From Actinomycetes bacterium (GTDB lineage Bacteria > Actinomycetota > Acidimicrobiia > Acidimicrobiales > Palsa-688), in assembly GCA_021815935.1 (NCBI GenBank), contig JAKAZH010000005.1, positions 1 through 22,431 of the forward strand: a DNA stretch of 22,431 nt, given 5' to 3'. Shown here in pieces: positions 16,835-22,431 of this stretch (the stretch's first letter is position 1; the number at the start of each line of letters is the position of its first letter). The notes beneath the pieces are model-generated. The model made no database searches and was not told the DNA's origin. It saw only the letters and a list, made by a program, of their open reading frames with translations. The position numbers were made by a program, and so were the translations under genes.

Positions 16835-18486
16835 GCCACCTCCCGGGTGGTATCAATGTGGGCGGTCTCGATCTGGGCGGTCTCGATCTGGGCGGTCTCG
16901 ATCTGGGCGGTCTCGATCTGGGCGGTCTCGATCTGGGCGGTCTCGATCTGGGCGGTTCCTATGGGGGCGAGCTCGCCGGGAGCGCTTTCGATCTCGGTGG
17001 GTCTCGTGCGGGCAGAAAGAAGGGGCGGCGTCGGAAGACATCCGACCAGCGCTCGTGCGGCGGCGAAGCCGCTTCGGACAGCTCCTTCCATCGTCGCCGG
17101 CCAGCCGGTGTCCGTCCAAGCTCCGCCAAGAGTGAGTGAAGAGTCGTTCGTGGCGGTTCGTGCGCGCATGGTCCGAGATCCGGGTGAGGCCCGGAAAGTG
17201 GCTCGGCGTTCTTTGGTGACCACCGAGTCGACCAGAATTGCCTCGCGGGCGTCCGGCAGAAGGCGGCGAAGCGCACCCGAGATCAGTTCGACTATCCGTT
17301 CAGGTTTTTCCCCGAGCAGCCTGTCGGCAGCGGACAAAGACACGGCAAGGTACTGCGCCCCGTTGGCGTCGGGTCCTAGCGTTCTTGGCCTGCGTGTGAC
17401 AGTCGAATCAGCGGAAGTTGCAGCACGGGTGTCGCCTTCGGCGCGCAGTCCGGATGCCACGGAGCGGTCGAAGACCCACTGGACGGGGGAGTGCAGAGCG
17501 GCCATGACCGGCCATTCCGTAATCGTCCGGTCGAACACCAGGTGCACGTCGATCACCGCCGAGAAGCCGAGCTCGGACCAACGTCGACGCTGCGGCGCCG
17601 CGGATTCAGGAACCAGCGATGCAGCCTCGTCGTTTGGCACACAAACAACGACTGCGTCTGCGTCGAAGGCTCCCCGGTCGGTCTCGACGCTCCAACCCTC
17701 CTCGTGTTCGCGTCGGGCCAAGTGCCGGACGCGCGTCGCGAAGTGCGTTCGCACACCGGCCGCCTCTAGAGCCTTCTGCGAACGCTCACCGTGCAGCACC
17801 CCAAGTGGCACGTTGCTCCAGCCGATGTCACAAGATGACCGGCCGGCGAGCAGTCCGGTCTTGAAGACTTGCACTGCTACCGCAAGGGAGGTCTCCGTGC
17901 AGGGAAGATTGACTGTGGGAACGGTAATCAGGTCCCATACCGCTTCGATGGCTTCGCTCGACTGGCCGTGCGCCGAGAGCCAATCTCCGAAGTTGATGGC
18001 GTCGAGGCCTGGGTCGTCGGCTCGAAGTGCTGCGATGGCGGCGAGGCCCCGTCCGAGTGCGAGGCGCGCCGGGATGGATATGTGGCTGTAGCCGAGCAGC
18101 GAGCCGGCGAGGTGGAACGGGACAGGAAGGTCCCTCCTACGCAACCTCGATACCGTTGGCGAGTGGGCGAAGCCCGCCTCGGCGCGAGGTGACTCGGACA
18201 CGACGGGCACGTCGAGTGGCATCGGGCCGACCACGTCTCGATCGGATCCGATCCGCCTCAAGAACCGCTGGTATTCGGAGCAGCACCCAAGGAAGACATG
18301 CTGGCCGTTGTCCATATTCAAGCCGTTCCGCTGGAATGACCACGTCATTCCGCCGAGGCGGTTGGTGCGTTCGAGAAGTGTAACCGAGGCCCCGAGATCA
18401 GCCGCTTCGAGAGCGGCGGCGATCCCCGCAAGGCCGCCGCCGAGAACCGTCACCCGTTCGCCGGCCAGTGGCGTCGCAGGCCTCAC
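16831..18486 (-). CDS. hpnE: Hydroxysqualene dehydroxylase, FAD-dependent HpnE, with repeat tail
   Basis: Flavoprotein amine-oxidase/phytoene-desaturase fold that reduces hydroxysqualene to squalene. It has the N-terminal FAD motif VTVLGGGLAGIAAAL (12-26), LLERTNRLGGM, and a C-terminal FAD segment LTLGGAWTDTGWPATMEGAVRSG (by eye about 451-473). At 551 residues it is longer than the usual 420-480. Two extras explain this: an insert at about 342-375 between FDRS and AQYLAVSLSAAD, and an unconserved tail (about 485-551). The tail ends in a pentapeptide array: APIGT, six perfect AQIET (512-541) and AHIDT. The GTG start overlaps the hpnD stop (GTGA). The catalytic body appears intact. Confidence 0.93.
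   Translation of the reverse strand: MRPATPLAGERVTVLGGGLAGIAAALEAADLGASVTLLERTNRLGGMTWSFQRNGLNMDNGQHVFLGCCSEYQRFLRRIGSDRDVVGPMPLDVPVVSESPRAEAGFAHSPTVSRLRRRDLPVPFHLAGSLLGYSHISIPARLALGRGLAAIAALRADDPGLDAINFGDWLSAHGQSSEAIEAVWDLITVPTVNLPCTETSLAVAVQVFKTGLLAGRSSCDIGWSNVPLGVLHGERSQKALEAAGVRTHFATRVRHLARREHEEGWSVETDRGAFDADAVVVCVPNDEAASLVPESAAPQRRRWSELGFSAVIDVHLVFDRTITEWPVMAALHSPVQWVFDRSVASGLRAEGDTRAATSADSTVTRRPRTLGPDANGAQYLAVSLSAADRLLGEKPERIVELISGALRRLLPDAREAILVDSVVTKERRATFRASPGSRTMRARTATNDSSLTLGGAWTDTGWPATMEGAVRSGFAAARALVGCLPTPPLLSARTRPTEIESAPGELAPIGTAQIETAQIETAQIETAQIETAQIETAQIETAHIDTTREVA
16861..16950 (-). repeat. 15-bp minisatellite, six perfect copies, in the hpnE 3' end
   Basis: The + strand unit GGCGGTCTCGATCTG is repeated six times without change (16861-16950), with degenerate copies on both sides (about 16846-16860 and 16951-16965). 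The coding (minus) strand reads Ala-Gln-Ile-Glu-Thr per unit. All three frames on the minus strand and the + strand frames are also open through it. Confidence 0.95.
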
Positions 18487-19355
18487 GAATGCCCCGTCAC
18501 TATCGCCTTCAAAGCGACGGCGGACTTCTCGGCAACCGACAGGGAGATTCGGCCTTTAAGGACTGCTTCTGGGTCTCGGCGAATCCGCTCGAGCAGCTTT
18601 CGGTATATGCCGGCCATCGCTGCCGTGCAGGCCCGCGAGCGGCGGTCGAGTAGGTCGAGAAGCGGTAAGCCTCTCTCGTACCATCCGCAAGCCCTACCCG
18701 CCTCGAAGCTGATCAAAGCGATTAGGTCGTCTGGCTTTCCTCGCAGGTGCTCGTCGATGTCGAAGCGGGCAAGGTCGTTGCTCGGAAGGTAAACCCGACC
18801 CATCTCTCGGTGGTCCTCGACGACGTCTCGGAGAATGTTGGTCAGCTGCAGGGCAACCCCGAGGTCGTCGGCGAGCTCCCGAGCGTGGGTTGGGTCGCTG
18901 CTAGCGTCGCTCGAACCGTACACGGCGAGGCTGGATCTGCCGATCGTTCCGGCGACCTTTCGGCAGTAGCCGACGAGGTCCTCGAAGGTTTCATATACGG
19001 TGCCGGCGACGTCCATCTCGCATCCGTCCACCAGCTCTTCGAGGGCGTCCAGAGGGATGTTCCAGCGCCTCGAAGCGTCGGCCATCGCAACCATCACGGG
19101 GTCGGAGCCACCGAGGGCTGCGCCGGGGTCGTGGCGAAGGTCGGCGATCTGAGCGCGGGCGCCTTTGAGCGCCGCGAGCTTCTCATGTGGCTCAAGGGTC
19201 CCGTCCCCGATGTCGTCGACGCGCCGGGCGAGCGCGTAAAGCGCCGACATGGCCTGACGTTTGGGTTTGGGAAGCAGCTTGATCCCGTAGTAGAAGTTCC
19301 GGGCTTGCGATGCCGTGATCTTCTCGCAAGCCTCGTAGGCAACCTCGACGTTCAT
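18483..19355 (-). CDS. hpnD: Presqualene diphosphate synthase HpnD
   Basis: Squalene/phytoene synthase family, 290 residues. HpnD condenses two farnesyl diphosphates to presqualene diphosphate. The two Mg-binding regions are DDIGD (47-51) and NILRDVVED (173-181), followed by MGRVYLP. YYGIKLLPKPKRQAMSALYALAR near the N-terminus is characteristic of the HpnD branch. ATG 19355 overlaps the hpnC stop (ATGA). It is the second gene of the operon, as in Streptomyces and Zymomonas-type HpnCDE loci. Confidence 0.94.
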   Translation of the reverse strand: MNVEVAYEACEKITASQARNFYYGIKLLPKPKRQAMSALYALARRVDDIGDGTLEPHEKLAALKGARAQIADLRHDPGAALGGSDPVMVAMADASRRWNIPLDALEELVDGCEMDVAGTVYETFEDLVGYCRKVAGTIGRSSLAVYGSSDASSDPTHARELADDLGVALQLTNILRDVVEDHREMGRVYLPSNDLARFDIDEHLRGKPDDLIALISFEAGRACGWYERGLPLLDLLDRRSRACTAAMAGIYRKLLERIRRDPEAVLKGRISLSVAEKSAVALKAIVTGHS

Positions 19356-20257
19356 GGCTTCGGGCGCCTCAGCTTCGACTGGCGCACAAACGCATCGACG
19401 AGGTGGAGGAGCACCCTCGATGCTTTGGGGGCTGACGCTGCCGTCGAAATGTCGAAATTACGCAATGCAATACGGTCGATAGCGGCCCGACCTCCTGCCC
19501 AGAATCCGGCGGTCGCCCACCGGAGCCTGGCGGGTAGCAGGTCGACCAATGGCAGCCCGGCGTCAAGGAACCGTCGGGCGCGGGCCAGCTCGAAGGCAAC
19601 CAATGCCCGCAGCTCGTTGCTCGACCCGGCCGGCGATATGACAGCCGAAGGCTCGACGTCGAACCTACGCCAGTCCTCTGCGGGGACGTATATCCGGCCT
19701 ACGCGGTAGTCCTCGGCGATGTCGGCGCAGTGCTCGACGATCTGCAGGCCCGTGCAGATGCTATCCGAGTGCTCCAAGGCGCCAGGCACGCTACAGCGGA
19801 ACGCGGCCAGCACCAACCTACCGACGGGGTTCGCCGACAGCGTGCAGTAGTGGAGAAGATCTTCGAAAGTCTCGTAGTGGGAGTTGTGCTGATCCATCCG
19901 GTTGGCATCCACGAGATCGAACAGAGGCTTGGCGTCGGTTTCGAGCTCTCTTACGGATTCTGCCGCTCGGGCGATCAGCGGATGCTGGTTTCCCGGCTCG
20001 TCGAGGGCCGCTCTCGTCTTCGCAGCGACCCAGTCGAGGGCGGCGATCCGGTCACCGCCGTATGCGTCGCCGATCTCGTCGACGAAACGAGCGAATCCGT
20101 AAAAGGCGACCAAATGTCGTCTGGTCGTCGCATCGACGATTCTGGATGCTACGCGAAAGTTCTCGCGACCGGCTCTGCCCAGAATGTCTGGAACAGTCGG
20201 GAGACCCGATGGCACTGCCTCGTCGTCGATGGTGAAGTCAAGTGACCGCGTGGTCAC
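19352..20257 (-). CDS. hpnC: Hydroxysqualene synthase HpnC
   Basis: Squalene/phytoene synthase family, about 301 residues. HpnC hydrolyses presqualene diphosphate to hydroxysqualene. It has ENFRVASRI (the typical HpnC N-terminus), FVDEIGD (first aspartate-rich motif, 58-64) and ADIAEDYRVGRIYVPAEDW (second). The annotated GTG at 20257 has no SD and lies only 3 nt past a candidate -10 box. It would start before or at the transcription start if that promoter is used. A GTG at codon 15 (20215) is an alternative start and would lose no conserved sequence. It is the first gene of the hopanoid operon, 28 bp after the regulator gene. Confidence 0.93.
   Translation of the reverse strand: MTTRSLDFTIDDEAVPSGLPTVPDILGRAGRENFRVASRIVDATTRRHLVAFYGFARFVDEIGDAYGGDRIAALDWVAAKTRAALDEPGNQHPLIARAAESVRELETDAKPLFDLVDANRMDQHNSHYETFEDLLHYCTLSANPVGRLVLAAFRCSVPGALEHSDSICTGLQIVEHCADIAEDYRVGRIYVPAEDWRRFDVEPSAVISPAGSSNELRALVAFELARARRFLDAGLPLVDLLPARLRWATAGFWAGGRAAIDRIALRNFDISTAASAPKASRVLLHLVDAFVRQSKLRRPKP
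20242..20257 (-). promoter_or_regulatory. Palindrome over the hpnC start, candidate operator
   Basis: GTGACC-GCGT-GGTCAC is an inverted repeat of six bases per arm with a 4-bp spacer. It begins 2 bp after the candidate -10 box and covers the expected transcription start and the GTG codon. That is a classical repressor position. The ligand protein is not known; the adjacent MerR/TetR chimera is the obvious candidate. Confidence 0.5.
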
Positions 20258-20259
20258 AA

Positions 20260-20289
20260 TTTGTATTCGAAGTGCACGGCTCGTGTCAA
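20260..20289 (-). promoter_or_regulatory. Candidate sigma-70-type promoter of the hopanoid operon
   Basis: Minus strand: TTGACA (20289-20284, perfect -35, overlapping the regulator's TGA stop), 18-bp spacer, TACAAA (20265-20260, four of six matches to TATAAT). The position, between regulator and hpnC, is where an operon promoter is expected. Confidence 0.5.
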
Positions 20290-21035
20290 GCCAGGGCCGA
20301 GATCTGCTCGTCGGGGGGCCAGTCCGGCCCGACTGCCCACGACATCACGGTGGCGAACGCGGATTGGAGCACGGAGAGACCTGTCGAGATCGTTTTTGCG
20401 TCGTCGTCGGTTGTGTCCAGGGGGAGGAACGGCCGTCCCGCAACGAGTGCGAGGGTCCGAAGCGCCTTTCGCGCAAGGTCAGCGCTCGGCTCGTGTCCCT
20501 TGGCAGCTCGCGCGCCGATCTCGAGGAGCAGCGCCAAGACGTCGGCTAGCACGTATCCGAGGACGAGAGCTGTCTTGTCTGCATCGTCGCGAAGCTGGTC
20601 GACTCCTCCAAGGGACTTCAGAGCCGATTCGAGGCGCGCCGCCGTGTCGTCCACGAGCGTCTCGACACAAGCAATTATGAGCGCCTCTTTGGAAGGGAAG
20701 TAACGGTAAAAGTTTCCTTTCGCCATATGCGCAGCGGCCGTTATGTCGCTGACCGACACCTCGGAGAAGCTTCGGGTCCGAAACGCCTCGATAGCGGCCG
20801 CCACCAGCCTGTCGGCGGAGCCGGCGGCGGACGGCGACCCTGCCCTCAGCTCGAGGATTGCGTCGACGTGACGCTCGTCGTACTCGAACCGCTTGCCCGA
20901 AATCCCAAGAGGCTCAGGGATCCACCCCGACCTGCGGTAGTGGTGGATCGTTGACGCGGGTACCCCGGTCCGGCTGACCAGGTCTGATAGTGACAGCGCC
21001 GCACATTTCTGACCTGGACCGGGTTCGGGGCTCAC
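20286..21035 (-). CDS. Chimeric transcriptional regulator: MerR-type HTH plus TetR family
   Basis: A 249-residue protein with two DNA-binding domains. Residues about 15-66 form a MerR-like winged HTH (LSLSDLVSRTGVPASTIHHYRRSGWIPEP..., then Y-DE-H-VDAILELR). Residues about 75-121 are a TetR HTH (AAIEAFRTRSFSEVSVSDITAAAHMAKGNFYRYFPSKEALI), followed by a helical ligand-binding/dimer region without recognised ligand. Each HTH alone is common; the combination is unusual. It is on the same strand and 28 bp upstream of hpnC, so it may regulate the hopanoid operon, but nothing in the sequence proves this. GTG 21035 has only a weak SD (TAGAG). Confidence 0.85.
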   Translation of the reverse strand: MSPEPGPGQKCAALSLSDLVSRTGVPASTIHHYRRSGWIPEPLGISGKRFEYDERHVDAILELRAGSPSAAGSADRLVAAAIEAFRTRSFSEVSVSDITAAAHMAKGNFYRYFPSKEALIIACVETLVDDTAARLESALKSLGGVDQLRDDADKTALVLGYVLADVLALLLEIGARAAKGHEPSADLARKALRTLALVAGRPFLPLDTTDDDAKTISTGLSVLQSAFATVMSWAVGPDWPPDEQISALA

Positions 21036-21078
21036 CTCTACAGTGTGGCGCTCGGATGCCCCCTAAGTTCGTCACCGC

Positions 21079-21100
21079 GGGAGATCTCCCTACCTGTCAA
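21079..21100 (-). promoter_or_regulatory. -35 box and perfect palindrome upstream of the chimeric regulator
   Basis: Minus strand TTGACA (21100-21095) is followed 4 bp later by the perfect 12-bp palindrome GGGAGATCTCCC (21090-21079). It lies in the 86-bp gap between the pirin stop and the regulator start. No good -10 box is found at 16-18 bp (CGGTGA/GGTGAC), so promoter function is uncertain; the palindrome could be an autoregulatory operator. Confidence 0.4.
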
Positions 21101-21121
21101 AGCGAAGTGTCCTGGGCGGGG

Positions 21122-22075
21122 CTAGTGGGCGGGAATGACACCCATCCGGCCGTGCTGGAAGTCGTCGAAGGCCTGGGCAAGCTCTTGCCTGGTGTTCATC
21201 ACGAACGGGCCGTAGTGCGCTACGGGCTCCTTGATTGGACGTCCGCCGAGAAGCAGGACTTCGAGGGACTTGTGAGGCCCGTCGATGCCGCGGTCCGCGT
21301 GCACCTCGATGAAATCCCCCTCGCCGAGCACGTACAGCTGACCACTTCGAATCGGGGCCGCTTCAGGTCCCGCGCCGATCGACCCGCTTCCGGCGAGCGC
21401 ATAGACGAGCGAGTTGAATCCGCTGTCCCACGGCAATGCGAGCCGCGCTCCCTCCTCGACGGTGGCGTGGACCATCGCAATCGGGGTGTGTGTCATACCG
21501 GGGCCGCTTGTGCCTCCGAAGTCGCCTGCGATCACCCTGATGAGGGCTCCGCCGTCCGGGGAGGCGAATAGGGGAAGCCTGCCGGCTCGGATGTCTTGGT
21601 AGCGAGGGTCGACCATCTTCTGCGCAGATGGCAGATTCACCCAGAGTTGGATTCCGTGGAAGAGACCGCCTGACGCTACGAGCGTCTCGGGGGGCCGTTC
21701 GATGTGCAGGATCCCAGAACCGGCGGTCATCCACTGCGTGTCTCCGTTTGTTATGAGGCCGCCTCCGCCGGTCGAGTCGCGATGTTCGAAGGTGCCGTCG
21801 ATCATGTAGGTGACGGTCTCGAAGCCGCGGTGAGGATGCCACGGTGTTCCTTTCGGCTCGCCCGGCGCGTAGTCCACCTCGCCCATCTGATCCATGTGGA
21901 CGAAGGGATCCAGCATCCCGGTCGGAACGCCGGCGAAGGCCCGTCGTACAGGGAAACCTTCGCCTTCGAAGCCGCTCGGTGCGCTTACGCGCTTCTTCGG
22001 CTCTCTTGGCTTGGCTAGCGGATCGACTTCAAGGGTCGACAATGCCGAGATGTCCTCGACTGTTACAGCAGGCAT
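21122..22075 (-). CDS. Pirin family protein (bicupin)
   Basis: A 317-residue bicupin. The N-terminal cupin has the pirin metal ligands in TPWHPHRGFETVTYM (two His) and GILHIERP (His and Glu, normally GILHSE). HMDQMGEVDYAPGEPKGTPWHPH is the family signature region. The C-terminal cupin ends in FVMNTRQELAQAFDDFQHGRMG, typical of bacterial pirins. Some bacterial pirins have quercetinase activity or act as redox-linked protein partners; the substrate here is unknown. ATG 22075 follows GGAGAGGAAG at good spacing. The gene is co-directional with and 86 bp upstream of the regulator, so it may be unrelated or read through into it. Confidence 0.92.
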   Translation of the reverse strand: MPAVTVEDISALSTLEVDPLAKPREPKKRVSAPSGFEGEGFPVRRAFAGVPTGMLDPFVHMDQMGEVDYAPGEPKGTPWHPHRGFETVTYMIDGTFEHRDSTGGGGLITNGDTQWMTAGSGILHIERPPETLVASGGLFHGIQLWVNLPSAQKMVDPRYQDIRAGRLPLFASPDGGALIRVIAGDFGGTSGPGMTHTPIAMVHATVEEGARLALPWDSGFNSLVYALAGSGSIGAGPEAAPIRSGQLYVLGEGDFIEVHADRGIDGPHKSLEVLLLGGRPIKEPVAHYGPFVMNTRQELAQAFDDFQHGRMGVIPAH

Positions 22076-22293
22076 ACGGGCTTCCTCTCCTCAAGCGCTG
22101 GGCGACCCGGCTCGGCGCCCTACGATCAGCAAAACATTGTTGTGCGCGCAACTATTCCGCTGGGGCCGGGGGAAGGCCGGCTGGCGTCGTAAGGGCTGGC
22201 GTCGTAAGGGCTGGCGTCGTAAGGGCTGGTGTCGTATGGGCTGGTGTCGTATGGGCTGGCGTCGTAAGGGCTGGCGTCGTAAGGGCTAGCGTC
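22076..22293. other. Divergent intergenic region between pirin and metallo-hydrolase genes
   Basis: 218 bp containing the pirin SD (next to 22075), a TACGAT -10-like box (22121-22126, + strand, no good -35), the small palindrome TGCGCGCA (22143-22150) and, over its right half, the 15-bp minisatellite described separately. The frame leading to the metallo-hydrolase is open through the repeats but has no start codon there. Confidence 0.4.
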
Positions 22294-22299
22294 GTGGGA
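22181..22299 (+). repeat. 15-bp minisatellite, seven full and one partial copy, upstream of the metallo-hydrolase
   Basis: Units 1-3 and 6-7 are CTGGCGTCGTAAGGG; units 4-5 are CTGGTGTCGTATGGG, differing at two bases; unit 8 (22286-22299) is degenerate and contains the GTG start codon. Every perfect unit carries AAGGG, an SD-like sequence. The copy at 22281-22285 sits 8 nt before GTG 22294. Confidence 0.95.
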
Positions 22300-22431
22300 G
22301 TGAATGACGACGACCGTCTCTATTTCAGGCAACTCCTATCTGGACGCGACCACGCGAAGAGCGACGGTCTGGCAGCACAGATGGTCAATTTTTCCTACCT
22401 GATCGGCGACAGGTCTACCTCAGAGGTTCTG
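22294..22431 (+). CDS. MBL-fold metallo-hydrolase, N-terminal fragment, cut by the window edge
   Basis: Open to the last base of the window; 46 codons visible. The sequence after the start (NDDDRLYFRQLLSGRD, AQMVNFSYLIGDRST) matches the conserved N-terminus of actinobacterial MBL-fold hydrolases (usually ..LYFRQLLAGRDFA...QMVNFVYLIGDRETGEAVVVDP). The HxHxDH metal site would lie beyond the edge. GTG 22294 is preferred because AAGGG lies 8 nt upstream; GTG 22300, two codons later in frame, is the alternative. It is divergent from pirin. Confidence 0.75.
   Translation, partial: MGVNDDDRLYFRQLLSGRDHAKSDGLAAQMVNFSYLIGDRSTSEVL

Noticed and set aside
16715..18091. 458-residue ORF on the plus strand with WAVSI repeats
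   Set aside because: Antisense shadow of hpnE; the repeats are the reverse reading of the AQIET minisatellite.
22181..22299. CRISPR array
   Set aside because: The 15-bp units are directly adjacent with no spacers, and no cas gene is in the window.
22126..22332. Minus-strand ORF with DASPY pentapeptide repeats
   Set aside because: It only reads the minisatellite in reverse and overlaps the start of the metallo-hydrolase gene.

Overview
This 22.4 kb window is a high-GC bacterial chromosome segment with dense, often 4-bp-overlapping genes, many GTG starts and long GC-rich antisense reading frames. Gene content (fused isobutyryl-CoA mutase, SNF2 helicase of the actinobacterial type, and a hopanoid cluster ordered as in Streptomyces or Frankia) points to an actinomycete-type organism. 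A deep branch such as Acidimicrobiia is possible, but I infer this and cannot prove it. I see no transposase, phage gene, tRNA, rRNA or CRISPR array.

Layout. 1-3574 (+): the 3' part of a fused acyl-CoA mutase (IcmF type), overlapping by 4 bp an inositol-phosphatase/CysQ-like gene. 3550-5115 (-): a convergent aldehyde dehydrogenase whose 3' end overlaps the phosphatase. 5352-9073 (+): a large SNF2-family helicase translationally coupled to a 90-residue ORF that looks like the C-terminal tail of the SWIM zinc-finger protein usually paired with such helicases. 9074-9345: a convergent intergenic region full of direct and inverted repeats, with a strong hairpin. 9346-9597 (-): infA (IF-1), possibly starting at a CTG codon.

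9774-20257 (-) is the main content: an eight-gene hopanoid operon read right to left, hpnC - hpnD - hpnE - prenyl diphosphate synthase - shc - hpnG::ispH fusion - hpnH - hpnO. Every junction overlaps by 1-4 bp. It covers late isoprenoid supply (IspH), chain elongation to farnesyl diphosphate, squalene formation by the HpnC/D/E route, cyclisation by Shc, attachment of the adenosyl side chain (HpnH), its conversion to ribosylhopane (HpnG) and amination (HpnO). Upstream on the same strand sit an unusual MerR-HTH plus TetR chimeric regulator (20286-21035) and a pirin gene (21122-22075). A good candidate promoter with an overlapping palindrome lies between the regulator and hpnC. At the right edge a metallo-beta-lactamase-fold gene begins on the + strand and runs out of the window.

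A recurring oddity is short tandem DNA repeats with a 15-bp period (one has 33 bp). They are inserted in the hpnE C-terminus (AQIET pentapeptides), in the HpnG domain of the fusion, in the helicase, and just upstream of the metallo-hydrolase start, where the last units also carry its likely ribosome-binding site.
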